Part shown: positions 23,692-36,944 of the stretch, piece after piece
Layout of the letters: each line of letters opens with the position of its first letter
Numbering within the stretch: the first letter of the stretch is position 1
From: Todiramphus chloris collaris
Taxonomy: Eukaryota; Chordata; Aves; Coraciiformes; Alcedinidae
Assembly (NCBI GenBank): GCA_025345505.1
Contig: JANVCC010000049.1
Coordinates: 7,097,568-7,161,567 of the forward strand
Length of the DNA: 64,000 bases
Direction of reading: 5' to 3'
Notes under the pieces: generated by a model
Told to the model about the DNA's origin: nothing
The model's database searches: none
What the model saw: only the letters and a program-made list of their open reading frames with translations
Translations under genes and position numbers: made by a program

Positions 23692-24816
23692 GCAGCTTAA
23701 AGAGCCTAGACTCCTTATGCCTACCTACCTATGTAGTGAAAGGACAGAGATCTCCATCTCTAGGGGTCCACACAGGCTTTCTTCAGCCTGTTACCACCCC
23801 CTGCCACACCATCTGCAGTTCACTGTTCTTTTGGTTGGGCTGGTATAGCAAATTGGAGATACCATGAATACCAGTGAGAATTGTTTGAATGCCAATACAA
23901 CGACATCTTGAATAGCAGGTATTGAATGAAAAAACATGCAAGCAGCTTTGTCTTCCTGTCCATAAGGTCCAGCTGGGTGCAAGCTTTGGCTGCCTCATGT
24001 TTGATAGCTTGAATGTCTCTCTAGTTCTAGGTTGGGTTTGTTGAACTGCGGTGGTTTCGGCTCGTATGAGATGTGATCAATAACAAAGGCAATTCGGGCA
24101 CTGGTTAATTTGAAGTTTTATGTCCTTTGTTTCCAGGAGACATATTCATTCAGTTATATTATCTGCTAATTGTATTTCTGAACAATTTCTTGCAGAGACC
24201 TATAACTGTGTGTTCTTGATGTGAAAGCTGCATTATTCTCTAGGGGAGATAATCAGTTAGTGACTTACTGAGCTCAGCCCTTGTTGTCTGCTCTTGGCCT
24301 CTGTGGTAAAACTTGACTTTTAGTGGGGGGAGCAGAACTCTTTTCTCATTTATAAAGGAGGTGCTTACCGGGAGGCTTTTCCTTGCAAATAGATGAATTG
24401 GTTGTGATTAATTCCTCCCCTTCCTTCCCCCCCCTCACCCAAGTTATTTAAAAATAATAATTTGTCAAGCTTTTTTTTAAAAGGACCAAATGGAAATAGC
24501 TATGCTCCATACAGCCCATTATTAAAAGGCTCTTCTGAATCAGAAAATGATGTCTCCTTTTAAAATACAGCGCTTCAAAACACAAATTCTTTTGGCTGGT
24601 GCTGGACTTAGGATTTTAGAGGTGGGAGAGCTTGTGCTTTCCTGATGTGTGAAGAGCATCTTTTCTCACAGGCTTATCAGGAGGAGCAGCCTGTGGCATG
24701 AGTCCAAGTCCTTTCCGGGAGCGATGATGAGGCCAAAGAAGGCTCTTGACTTCTTGTGGTATTAATGGTCTGAAATGGAGAATAGGATTCCTTGACTGGC
24801 ACATACAGGGCCTGTG

Positions 24817-25065
24817 AATCACAGAATCACAGAATGTTAAGTGTTGGAAGGGACCTCTAAAGATCATCTAGTCCAACCCCCCTGTCAGAGCAGGACCATC
24901 TAGAGCAGGTCACACAAGAACACGTCCAGGTGGGTTTTAAATGTCTCCAGAGAAGGAGGCTCCACAACCCCTCTGGGCAGCCTGTTCCAGTGTCTGTCAC
25001 CCTCACAGTGAAAAAGTTTTTGCTTATGTTGCTGCGGAACCTCTTATGCTTCAGCTTGCATGTGA
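24817..25065 (-). mobile_element. CR1 LINE 3' fragment, minus strand
   Basis: Starts with AATCACAGAATCACAGAATG, the reverse complement of the CR1 tail. It continues 'ttggaagggacctctaaag', 'atcatctagtccaacccc', 'aggctccacaacccctctg' and 'ggcagcctgttccagtg', the usual reverse-complement 3' UTR order. 5'-truncated, no coding capacity. Confidence 0.92.
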
Positions 25066-28000
25066 GCTGGTATAAAATTCAGCTTTAAATTATGCTTTGA
25101 CACCACAAAGTGCTGATGGCACTGAGGCTCCTGGGGCATCGCAGGCAGGACTCGCTCCTCTGCTAAAAGTTTATTTCTTTTTCTTGCATCAATATTTATG
25201 AATCTTCCCCTGCGGCACTCCAGGCAGCAGTGACCCAGCTTAAGAGTGCTGGGTATTTATGGGAGATGTGGTTGAGAATAAAATTGGGGTATGAACGTGA
25301 TGTTCAGGGTAGTTCACAAATCAGTGGTGCATGAAATGTTGTGTTGGGGTACTGCTGTGGGTATCAGGTATTCTGGGTAGTTTTATTCACCACCTTCATC
25401 ACTAGGGGTTTGGTAACTGTCAGAGGGAGAACGACGGGTGGTAGTGAATGGTCCTGCATGGGCACAGCTCGGTCCAGGTTTGAGCTGGCCCTGCCACCCC
25501 CCATCTGAGGTGATGTGACCAGTATGTCTGGCTCTGGACTCCACCTCTGGAGAAGGAGTGTTGTGCCCAGGGGCTGTTCAGTCCTTTGTTTGGCCTGGAA
25601 AGCTTTCATCTCTAATCTGCTGTGGTTCATACTTAATCCAAGTTAATGGGCTTCTTCAAGGAGGAACAGGGTAAACAAGCAGTAGTACACAGGGGGCATG
25701 ATGAGATGATTTATTAGTCCTCTCTGAAGTAGTAATAATAATTAAAAAAAAACCAAACCCTCTATGAAACTCTACATAACCTATCAGAAATGACATTTTA
25801 AAGAGTACTTATCCCAAGCCCAAAAGATTATTGCACACTGTGCCCTCTGCCTGAGAACAAGCATGATGTAAATGAAACCCTTCTGATCAGATTAATCTTC
25901 CAACTGTTTTATCTTCTCAAAGGTGAAGAGCTGGCCAGAATAGGCTTGCTGTAGTTGACTGTCATCACGACTTCTAAGTTCCTAGCTTTTATTTTGCTAC
26001 CAAAATGTAATACCTGTACTTCTGAAGGTTTCTGTACTTTTGGTTTTTTTGGGCTTTTTTAGATGGGGATACATGTTTCTATGGTTAGGATATTCTCAAA
26101 GTTGTTACATCTGCATGTTGAATGAACAAATACTCTGTGCTCCAGCTTGGAGCAAAAGCAGTGCCTGAGTGTGCTCTTGCACTTGCAGAGGCACTAGATA
26201 CTGAGAGTTGTTCTGAAAACCACTAAGTCCTTTTTCAGTGTAATACCTGTACTGTGTGACAGCCTTCCTTCATTGAATAGGAGCTATTTAATATTTCAGG
26301 GGTTTCTTCTTTGCTTTGTGTGTACAGACTCCACTGCAGTGCTTTCACACTGAAAGCAGATCCCCAAAAGACTAGATTTTTCAGGCTGCTTAGCGAAGTA
26401 AATTCGTCTCATTAATAACAAGATCTGTACAACCTGGTGCTTCTCATTTCAGTGGAAACACTTTCCAGTGACCATATGCATCCTCAGACTGTCTTTATTC
26501 CTTCTCCTGGTGGTTATGCAAGGAAATCTATCCACATACCACTCCAACTGTTCATTTTTTGTTTGTGTTTCATGTAATAGTGTTGCTATTTAAATAGCGA
26601 GATACTGATAAAAATTCTCAACAGATCAGGATCAGCTGAACAAAACTTGTAGCTTGAGCACGGAGCAGGCAGGCAATCTTGAAAGCAAAACGTCAGAGGA
26701 TAATTGTGCATTTAACTGCTGACGTTCAGACAGGCAATACAGACTCAGGATTACACAGTTACTGCTCGTCACTGAATTCTCTGGTTTTTTGGTCTTTGTC
26801 TCCTGAAAACACTTCTAGGCATCTTTCAAAACAGCATCATCTCACTGTCCCTATGTTTAGAAAAGCTTGGCTGCTGAAAAATCTTAGTTTGAAATTTTAG
26901 TGGTTTTCATTGGAGGTGAGAGATGAGTTAAGTACACCTTACAAGGGCACTTAGGTTCCTTTCCAGTACTATCACACATTTGTTACCCTTTTCTGAGCAT
27001 CCAGTCTCCCTGTGAAGTCTGTATACCAGTTGTGGGGTTTTCTTTTGTCCTCAGGCTTTAGTGATCTAGTGTGTTTTACCCAAGTTTTTGTTTTTCTGTT
27101 CCTGGTAAATATGCTCAGGCTAAATCCACAAGTCCTCAGTAATGCCTCTGTGATGGAGCTGCTCTGTAAATACAGTGTTTGTCTGGTTATTGGATGTTTC
27201 TTGCATATAGTGCTTTTGAGCCTTGGGGAACCGCAAGGAAAACAAACAGAGGGGAAGGATAGTGTCTGGAGATGAACTGGTCCTCAGCAAATGCCTGTAT
27301 GTTGTTAAATGACAGCAGTAAGAGAAAATAGAGAAAGACCAAGAACCTGGAGATATACAAACTATTGTCTTTGACAGGAGGCTCCCCTACACACACAGCT
27401 TTCACTTGTTTCCCCTAGGTAACTTTGTTCTTATCACAAAATCAATGTTTCTGTGGGTTTTGTTGCTTTAAACCAGTGAATTTGGATTTTTGAAGAACAA
27501 TCCTGCTAGGGAAGGCCTGCGAATGTAAAGGACCTACCCAGACCATGGGATACTGAAGTATTGAAGGGAGAAGGAGCATCTGCACTGCACACCAGGATGC
27601 TCAGCATTTGTGACGCCAGCTGTGAACGGGCTGGCACATCTGCATGGCAAAATGCAGCTCCGTGCAGACACTGCCATGGGATCTGGAGGCTGCATGTCTG
27701 TCAGCTCGCTGCTGTGTCCCGTGGCTTAGCCCTCCCTCCAGCCTGAATACACCGTTCCCCTTCTGAGAGGAGCTGGCACTTGCCTGCAGCATTCTGCAGT
27801 GTGGTGTGTGGTGCAGTGCAGATGCACCCCTAAAGGTGCCAGGAAAACAAAGCCACACAGGTACTGTTGATCTTATTAGAGAAATGCAGTTTCAAATTTC
27901 TACTTGAGCAAACCCTCCTACATCAGAATACCAAGTTTTTCAGCAGTGCATCAAACCTGCTGCTCAACAGAGTTTCTGTGACACCGCTTGGTAAGGGCAC

Positions 28001-28639
28001 TGATGGATTTCTTGTCCTGTATATCATGTGCTGCCTCTAGTCCACTCAACGCTCAAGAAAATAGACTGAAAAGAGGCTTTTGGGCAAGCAGCTCTTACAG
28101 ACTGAGCCAGGCATCTGGCACAAGAAAGGAGAGGGAACAAGTGTCTCGGGGAAGGAATGTCTCCAGCCATTCTCTGTTTCATGGGTCCCACAGCAGCAGT
28201 GCCTTGAAGTTAATTTGGAGCTGGCTTTGCAGACGGGCTGCTGCGCTGCACATCAACACCAGCTTCCAGGTGGATTTGCACACCCCAGCTGATCCCAGGA
28301 TGTTCCTCTGGAATTTCTCAGGGATTTTCACACTGTCTGTCTTCAGACCTCACGCTGAGAGGCTGTCATGGGTGTGAGTGTCCTCACTAGTCAGGAGAGC
28401 TCTAGAGCTGCTGCAGGCTGACAAAATTCAACCTCTTTCCTTGGACTTAATCGGCTCCATTTCCAGCCTGGCTGGAAATGCCTGTGCTTTTGTGATCTGA
28501 TCTTTTCTTGGCTCACTCCCTGCTGACCCTTTTCTCTTCCTCAGGTCCTTCCTCCTCACTCCACAGCAGCCAGCCTTCCATCTCTCCCTCTTCATGACCT
28601 TCTTTCCTTCACAGGTGTTAACCATCCTTTCCTTGAAGT

Positions 28640-29330
28640 TGCCTAATTGAATAACATAATTAGGTTAATTAAGAGTGATTGTCTCTAACCTGTATTAGCT
28701 TGGAGTTTGCTTCTGCTTTGTCAGATCTGGAGATGGGTTTGTGTGCCAAAGACTTGTCCAATCTTTCCTCATAAATTAGTCAAATAAATGACACAATTCG
28801 TTCTTTCTGTCCTTAAACCACCATGGCTGTAACAATGCTGCACTTCTAGGCATTAATTTATTTGTTCAGCTATGTGCAGAACAGACCCAGGACTGATGCA
28901 ATTCAGTGCCTTTTACTTAAGTTCTTAAAATTATGCTGGTTAATTGGAACTTTAGAGAGCTTTTAGTTGTTACAGATATGCAGGTGCCTCACAATTTGTC
29001 CATAGTCCTGCATTATAATAACTTCCATCATCAGCCTGTAATGCCTGCGTGTTAATTATTCCTTTTGTGAGGCGAGGTTGGCAAATGAATCTTCATCAAG
29101 CAACTGATGAGTACATCTGTGACTTTGTAATTTAAAACTAAGGTTAATAAGGCCAGGTCCTGGTGGGAATCAACTGGTGGTCTTTGTTGCAAAGGTAATG
29201 AGTCTGGCTTTCCAGTTTGCATGCCTCCATTTCTACAGATCTGCTAAATTAGTAACCAGAAGCAGATGTGAAGGTTATTATCCACTCTGTAGATGCTAAT
29301 TACATCTGTGTAGAATAAACATATCCCTTC
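28640..29330. promoter_or_regulatory. Candidate noncoding regulatory block rich in TAATTA words
   Basis: Many homeodomain-type cores (CTAATTG, TAATTAG, GTTAATTAAG, GTTAATTGG, GTTAATTATT, GCTAATTAC) in about 700 bases, with no low-complexity DNA and no open frame. This texture is typical of conserved developmental enhancers in large introns. Conservation cannot be tested from one sequence. Confidence 0.25.
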
Positions 29331-30515
29331 TTTAGAAATACAGGTGCGTATCTTCTGAAACAAAATGTTAAGAAGGCTTGTTCCCCTTCCAGTGCTGATG
29401 CTGTGTAGTTATTAAAGATGAAATCCAAATGGGGCTGGTATTTCAGAGTACCTTCTGTAACTGCGATGCTGTCTTCAGCCTTTCATCAGACAGATTTTCT
29501 GTTCTCTGCTGTTGTGTTATCACTCATGGTTCGCTTGAGCGGGCTCATTTGGCATCTGAACCTTGTGTTCATCTGTGCACAGATGTGACTGTGGCCAGCG
29601 GCTGTGAGGCAACTGTCCAAGCCAGGGAAACCTGGAGTCACATATGCTCTTGTTCGGTTTTTCCTTTCTGGATATATTAAAATGGTGCTTCTTTCATAGT
29701 TCACCCTTCAGAATATTAGTGATTTGTATTCCATAGTGAAAACAAAGCCAAAAATGAAAGCCCGGGTTGGTTTGTGTGACTGTGTCACTCATCTGACTTC
29801 AGAAGAGTACTGACCTGTTTGATGGAGCAGCAGCCCACAAAGTTGCCCTATTCTAGCTCTTTCTATTCTGTTCTACTCAGAAATTGGACTAAACCTTGAT
29901 GCCAAGACCTGCACCTGGAGTATCTTGCTTGCAGGGGGTGGTACTTGCTCTTATGAACAAGACAGTATGTTTCATGATGCGGTTTGCACTTCATGCCTTG
30001 ATTTAAGAACATCCCCTGCATTTCTTACACCCTGCTTATGGGTGTTGAAGATCTCTTAGTGTGAAAGTTCAGATGGTATTTCTCTGCAGTGGAGGGGTTA
30101 AAAGATTGGCTAGATCCATCTCTGTGCTTGAGCTGACTGCTACTGACTCCCTTTGTCACCTGTGGCACTAAGTTTAAATCCAAGAATTTGGAACTACCTG
30201 ACATTCTGGACTAGAATTTCTGCTAGTTTTTTAGTGCAGGAATTAATATTTTATTATAACTTAAAGCTTCCCTGCTAATGAAAGTAATAGATACTCATTA
30301 ACTTTAGAATAAATACTCAATCTTACTCTTGCAATTACAAGGCAGTATTAGTATATAATTTTGATCATCTTCAATATAGAAGGTTAAGAAAAATTAGCAG
30401 GATTTTAAATGTAAATGGTACACAGTTAAATGGTAGCTTTTTACTCTATTAATTTTTATGCCTTGCATGTTCTAGATTACAGGTAAGTGCTTTTTGTGCA
30501 CTGAGACATAATCAG

Positions 30516-30585
30516 AGACAGAAGATGTCATAATGTAATACATCAAATTTGGTTTATTACATTACATCACATTCAAAGACAGAAG
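30516..30585. repeat. Inverted repeat flanked by 9-bp direct repeats
   Basis: TAATGTAATA (30531-30540) and TATTACATTA (30555-30564) pair perfectly across a 14-base loop. GATG and CATC extend the stem past a 3-base bulge. AGACAGAAG occurs on both sides (30516-30524 and 30577-30585), close to but not directly abutting the hairpin. This may be a small hairpin RNA, a miniature-element footprint, or chance in AT-rich DNA. Confidence 0.5.
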
Positions 30586-33500
30586 TATCTCAAAAATATT
30601 TGCCAGTGAGAATATAACGTGCAAAGAAGAGGGGGTGGGGTAAGGAAAACTAATTGGGGTAGCAGTGTAGTACCTTGTAACATATGGTCAAAGTAATAAT
30701 GCATATGAGGAAAAAGAAATATGTATTTCTATATGAAAAACTAAGGATATTTGTAAACCTATTGGCCTTCTAGTGCTACTACTTGTTATTTTGCTTTCTG
30801 TTTGCTGGAGGTCCCATTCTATGCTTGAAGGGACAGGGATTTGGGAATGATTTTATTTGGGCAGTGCCCACTGCAGTTGACTTTGCATCACTGGCTCCTG
30901 ATCTGATGGAAGTGCTTGTGTTGTGTTAGTAGAACAAGCAGGTTCTACTGGACACACAGGATTTGTGCAGGGCAGCACAGTTGTAGTGGCTTCCCTGCCT
31001 CTCTACAGCAGCCTGGTTTGAAGCCTTTCTGGCCAGCATGGCTGGAGTTGCTGGGGATATTAACTCCACCCTCATGGCATCACTGTAGGAGAGCAGCTGC
31101 AGGGGTGAAAAAGCTCATGGTGATAAGATGTACTGAGAGTGGTGCCCAGCACAGCTAATGCTGTCACACAAGGGCAAAGAACCATGGGGAGTGAGAAACA
31201 CTGGCATGGGTATTTGAGGAGCTTGCTCCCCTCCTATGCTGCCCCCTCATGCAAAAGCTCCCTTTGGCCCAGGAACCATCTCTACAGCACAAACAAATAT
31301 CTGAGGTGAACAGTGTTTAAACACAAAATGGGTCATGCACCTCTTTGGGTTTTTAATGGTTTAAAATTGAGAAGGGAGAAAGATCTTTTGGTTAGATCCG
31401 TAACATTAAAAAAATGGTTATAGCCTTCACTGAGCTGACCAGGTGATTTTTTTGCTTTAACATCTTTATGCAAAAGCAATACAACTTCTAAGGAGTAATA
31501 TATACAGGCATCTGGTTTACATTGCATTGGGAAGTGTGTAAGGTTAATAGCTCCGATGGTTTGTTTTGTTGTTTGTGGTTTTGTGGGGTTTTTTGCGTAT
31601 GTCCATGGATTGTTAGATTCTGGTACTTAGCGTAATTATGAAGTTCTTCTGAAGCTGTTTAGACAAAGCTGTAGATAAAGGACTTTAAGATGAGGTGCTG
31701 AAATACATTCATTAAAAGGGAAAATGCTTTTGATATGATCAGTACCTTGTTGTAAAGCGTTCAAGCACAGGATGCTATGCAGACCTGACTCTGCAGTGAT
31801 AGTGACTTTTAGGTTGGTGGGTAGGGACTTAATAAAAATTCCAGGAAGCCTATTTGGCACAACAAAAGAACAAGCAGGGACAAACCTATTGGCAAGTATA
31901 CACCAGTGGAAAGGTCTGAGCAGTAGCTTTTATCAGGACAACAGTTGGTCCAAAACACAAAAGTCTCTGGTTTGTGATGGATACCCACAGTTATTTTCCA
32001 AAGTGCAAAACCATTTGTGAAGTTAATTTATTTGGATTCGTCTGAGCAATGTGAAATGCAAGGAAATGATGCAAATCTATCCAAGTAGCACCCTGCCTTC
32101 GTGGTTGAAATTATGGCTCCCTTGTTAGCTTGCGTGGCTAAACACTCACCATAGCAGCAGTTCTTAGCAAATGCAAGGTGAAGTGTAAGTCCTTAGGCTT
32201 TTACTTTTGTAGTTATAACAAATTATATTCAACCCCTACATTTGCTGAAAATATGACATCTTAGTTTGGTTTCTTAAGGGCAGTGCTTCGTGTGATGACA
32301 TGTTCTGTCTAAGCGTTTTCACCCGTGTGTAGCTTGAACTGGGCACAGTCAGTCACTCTAAAATATACAGTTTCTGCAAATTGTATGGAAAGTGCTACTT
32401 TGTAAAGAAAAAGACATGAATGAGCACCTTCAATACGAGGGAGAGGGTGATTGCACCTCATTTCTTGCATTCAGAGAGCTGGTGAGCTGCCTGATGCGAT
32501 TGTGTCCCTGCATTAGCACCACAAATGTCCAGCTAGATAGCCCAGGAAAGTGGGGGAAATACTGTAGGATGGAATGTTACATGGACACTGCAGATTCTGA
32601 GAGGAGAGAGGTGTTGGGGGCAGAAAAAGTAATCAGTCGACAAAAGTACAGTCACCGCTTCTGTGTACAGAGCAGTTTGTTTGGTCGCTGTGCTATTAAG
32701 CTTTGTTAATCTAGGTAAATGCTCTAATCCCATTTAAATCCATTGCAAAGCTCCTGTGCTGACTTTAATGAGACTAGACCTTGTTTCATCACTAGTTGAG
32801 AATTTTTTTTCTTTGTGCATGTGAGGAGGGATGGGGGAATTAAAGGAGAGTATCTGTGTGTTCTATGTGCTAGGACTTAGTTCTCTCTTACACAAGCACT
32901 GGCATGGGCACCCAAAACCAGGAGTGGTGGACAGTGACTTAGGAGTTTTGTGCTAAAAAGAGCTTCTAGAAGCTGTATTTTGCTTTAAAACAAAACAAAC
33001 CTCTAACCTTCTGTCACTGGAGAAGAGCTGCGTAAGTCATTGCATTTGATGGAATTAGGTCTGTCTCTGTAATGATAAAGACAGGCATTCCAGTGAAGAG
33101 TTAGAAAGTATTTCTCAAGGGCAAAATATTTCCCTGTGCACTTAACCCATCCTTCCCTTTCATTTACCTTAGACCTGCCGCAAACTATATGTTATGTGTA
33201 ATCAGGACGTTACTCAATACTGTGTCTGAGGATCAATGCATTTTCTATTTTCCTTCTGTTAAGGCTGTGAGAGGAGCCAGTTTGGCAAATAAATGCATAA
33301 ATGTGTAGATTCCTAGTGTGGCTTCCACACTTGATGAAGGTTCAGAGGAGAAAATGTCTTCGATGTCTTAAAAGGGGTAAAGGAGAGTATATACTCTTGG
33401 TTGTTGGTAGTGATTGTTACATTGTGTACTATTCAGTAGTGTCTCTGATGGAAAGGAATGGCTTTCCAGCTTGATCTTTGGCTGGCTGAGGCTGCTTTTG

Positions 33501-34200
33501 TGTGGCAGTGATTTCAGACAAGAAGCTGGACAACTTGCCCTGTAGCAGGGGAGCCAGCTCTGCGAGGAGAATGCTGCTTCCTAGATACTGAGCACTCCCT
33601 GCTCCAAAAGAAGTTGAGGACTGGGCTTGAAAAGACTGTATGTGCACAGAGCGAGAAGCTGCCACGTTAATTGACTGATTTGCGCTGTTTAATTTTTGAT
33701 TTAGTGAGAATGCTGAAATGATGACTCAGCCGTGCTAAGATGTAATCTGGAAATATCCTATATAGGATGAGTAGTCCCTTCTAATATAGTCTGATATGAA
33801 TATTAGTTTTATTTCATTATTGATTTCCTCTGCAGGAAGACAGCTACTCATGTCCAAAGTATTGCAATTAATTAAAAAAAAAAAAAAAAAAGAGGCAGAT
33901 AGTATAGCCCTTGGTGGGCTGATGAGCTAAACAAGTGGTGTGATTTGCTGTTCAGAAGGGCTGTTGCAATTACAGGACAAGTGCAGACTGTTTTATAGGA
34001 GGGGTTGGCTCAGTGCGAAGTGCTGGCATGACTGGAAGATAGCAAGAAACCACAATGCTAATTTACTGGATCAATTCTATCTTGAGAAGCGTCTAGGGGA
34101 CAGCCAGACAACTTTGGCACTTCAGAACAGTTTTCACTTATTAGACTGCTCAAATTTCTGGGAGGCTTTTTTTGTGTGCTTGGAACCTGCCATGAAGAGA

Positions 34201-34338
34201 TTTAAAAAAAAAAAAAACAAACCACAAAAGACCCCAAAAAAACCCAACCCCAAAACAAATAAACCTCCCAAACAAAACAACACCAACAGCACCAACATCC
34301 CCAGTCTCCACCTGTCCAAACCCCCCAAATCATCCTGA
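34201..34338. repeat. A/C-only low-complexity tract
   Basis: About 130 bases nearly devoid of G and T. It starts with an A run and changes gradually to C-rich wording ('caacaccaacagcacc', 'ccaaaccccccaaatc'). The tract creates a spurious Lys/Pro/Asn-rich open frame. Confidence 0.9.
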
Positions 34339-34449
34339 AACCAGGATGTTAAAAGCCATTCACACCATGTTTCCTTGACTCCTCATTTCCACCATTGTAG
34401 GACTTGACCATGGTGTAATACAGACAATCACCATTTCTTTTAGATCTAG

Positions 34450-34700
34450 ATGTGCACACACAGTTGGAATAACGACAACAAGGGGAGAGCACAGGAATCT
34501 GTTGGTTCTGGAGCAACGTGGGGTAATTGTAGAGAGGGAAGCTGGTGGGAGAAGCCGCGGAGTCGCTGCCGTGCGGTGCAGGGTACAGCGGCTGCTGCTG
34601 AGCTGCCAGGGAAAGCTGTCAGTGGAGGGACGTTTTTCCCCCGCGCTTGGCAGGGAGATTGTGGGCAGCGATGGGGTTGTTACAAGTGCAAAGTGAAAAT
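34450..34700. other. Small CpG-rich patch
   Basis: About a dozen CpGs, concentrated at 34550-34675 ('gccgcggagtcgctgccg', 'ccccgcgc'-like wording), in an otherwise CpG-poor AT-rich setting. Overlapping frames of 111 and 64 codons match nothing I know. It may be a hypomethylated regulatory element. Confidence 0.4.
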
Positions 34701-36429
34701 TTGTGTTGGGAGTGAGCTAGTGCGACAGCCCCCAAAGATGGGAGTGATTCACCAGCAAACGAAAGCCAGTGAATCAGGCCCTTGACATACAACACCACTG
34801 TGGGTGTTGTAAGAATGTGAAAATCAATGAATGGAACATTTAAATGATTTAGAAGAGCAAAGTTTTAATGGAGCACTTCTTGTTTTTCCTAAATTGTTAA
34901 TTGTTCTTTGAGTTGGAAAAGAATCAAACTCCGAATGACAGTTTAGGCAGCAGAGGCTCACCTTGTCATGTTGGGAGAGGCACAAGAATTAGCTTTTGGA
35001 GTAGCAGAAGTAGTAGCAGGACCATCTGTCTCACTGAATGTGCTTTAAAAAGCAAGAGGCCATGATGTGATGGAGTAGTTTATAGGCTTAGACTGGCAAC
35101 ACGTGCTAAACAAGGATGTTCTTCCTCTTTGGTGTTATCACCAGCTCTGTACCTGGCCTTTGGTACAAGAATCCCAGTCCTGAAGAGCATGGAAACAACA
35201 GTGGCAAAATAGAGCCCTAGGAGTCATCCTTCTGGTTCAAGCCAAAGGTTGTCAGCTTTGAACTTTTCAATTTTCTGATTATTCGGAGCAAGAGAAATTT
35301 AGGGGAGAGTTACCATGAGTTTATTGAAATAAATAACAACAGAGAAGACAATGAACCATATGGATGAAGTACAATTGGCCAATAATAATGATGTGCAGCC
35401 ACTTCTGAATGGATTTCTTGACCAAAATCTGTAATGACTGGCTTAATTTCTTTCTTATGTTATTACCCTGCTGTACTTGAAAAATTCCTTTTCAGAACTG
35501 CAGAAATTTTTCGTTTATTGCAGTCCTGTTTTTCCTTAATGTCTGGAAAAGAAAAAAATCTTTTAAAATATCCAATGGGAATATATGCTTGCTAAGATAA
35601 GTGAACTAGAATGTTAAAAATGGTCAGGTTTATTTGGCTTCTGCGTGCATTCAGAATCAGACGCAATTTCATGATGTTTGTGCAGTTTGACGAAGTAATC
35701 GTTGCTAGTGAATTTTCAATGCAAGTCTCAATTGTTCTATATTTTTGCCAGCCTACTGCAATTTTTTAAAAAATGGGAACATCTAAAATTGGAGGCAAAA
35801 GTGGAGATGAAGGGTGATATTTTCTCTTGAGTATTTTTTGACGTGCTTAATGAAGTAACTCCGAATGCCTTTATTCTGGTGTTTTCTCTTTTCAGTACTA
35901 TTTAGGAAATCTACATGTGTGCGTGTGATGTATAATATATGAAAACCATAATGAGTGGAAATCAGTAATCTCTAGTCTCTGCCCAAGGCATCATTCACCA
36001 CGGTATCTGAGCATCTAACAAATCAATTTGCTTGCCATTCAGTCTATTTAACTTCTCTGCTACATCAAAAACCCACTGAAAGTTAACAGAGAGGCTGCTA
36101 TTGATTTTGGCAGTGTTTGGATTTCATCCTGATTTAGTTTGTTTCTTTCCAGTTACTTTGCCCCTTACTCCTGATCCCTCATCCAAAAGGAATCAGAAAG
36201 TCTTGTACTCAGGTGAGCTGCATTTCAGTACATGCCTAAGCCAGCCGCACTTGGAGGGATCTTCAGTGAGGGAGATCTGTTGATAAGGAAGCACTAAGGG
36301 AGCCCACAGATGCTGAGATGGATTTGTTTAATTTCTTCATTTTCTGTCTCTTGTAGCCTGGGAAGACTGTGGCTGGTGAGGCATTATCAGAGACTTACAG
36401 GTCGTGCCTATATTGAGGCTTATAAATTG

Positions 36430-36588
36430 GGGCCAGGGCTTTGGGGACCGACGCTGCTGCAAACAGGCTCGTGTGGGCTACGGTGGCATGCTCGGGGCAC
36501 GCAGCTGGTGTTGTCAAGGGATGTTACAGGACCCGTGTGCCCGTCTGGGACTGCGTTTATTCAATGATTGAGCTGAGATAATTATCTC
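36430..36588. other. CpG-rich patch followed by a GATA palindrome
   Basis: About nine CpGs in roughly 125 bases (36445-36560). A perfect 14-bp palindrome, GAGATAATTATCTC, follows at 36575-36588 and contains two back-to-back GATA cores. Possibly regulatory. Confidence 0.35.
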
Positions 36589-36944
36589 GGGCAGATGAAA
36601 AAGTCACAGCTTTGTGTTGGGGGAGGTGGGCTGTTAACAGCAAGCGGTGGTAAAACACAACCCTCTCTTATGGCAATCTGGGAATGATCACTGGCAAGAC
36701 CCTGAGGTCCGAATGCTGCATTCACAGAGGAAAGGGTTATCAGCCTAGTACGTGCTGGCTGGCTGTAATCAGTTGGAGACAGGAGGGATTCATTCTTCTT
36801 TGCTCCTCCTCAGAAAGCAACAGCAGGGATGTGGGGAGCTTGGTCTGTGCCGATCAATTTGGCTCTTGCTGAGCTCCTGAGAGCCCTCTCGAGAGGGTGT
36901 GTTCTGCACAGCCCTCAGCTGCTGCCCAAATGCCCTTTGAGGGG

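Larger units (their letters stand above)
19522..24816. other. Intron DNA, no gene; several simple tracts
   Basis: No exon or RNA gene recognised. The simple tracts and one inverted repeat here are listed separately. Frames of 60-99 codons resemble nothing known. Confidence 0.55.
25066..36944. other. Intron DNA, no gene seen
   Basis: About 11.9 kb without a recognisable exon, RNA gene or named repeat apart from the items listed within it. AT-rich regions with homeodomain-like TAATTA words (28.6-29.3 kb) alternate with unremarkable sequence. An A18 run lies at 33874-33891, and an AP-1-like ATGACTCAGC occurs near 33721. Confidence 0.55.

Noticed and set aside
33940..34338. 132-codon frame ending in a Lys/Pro/Asn-rich tail
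   Set aside because: The tail is an A/C-only simple tract and the rest has no recognisable domain.
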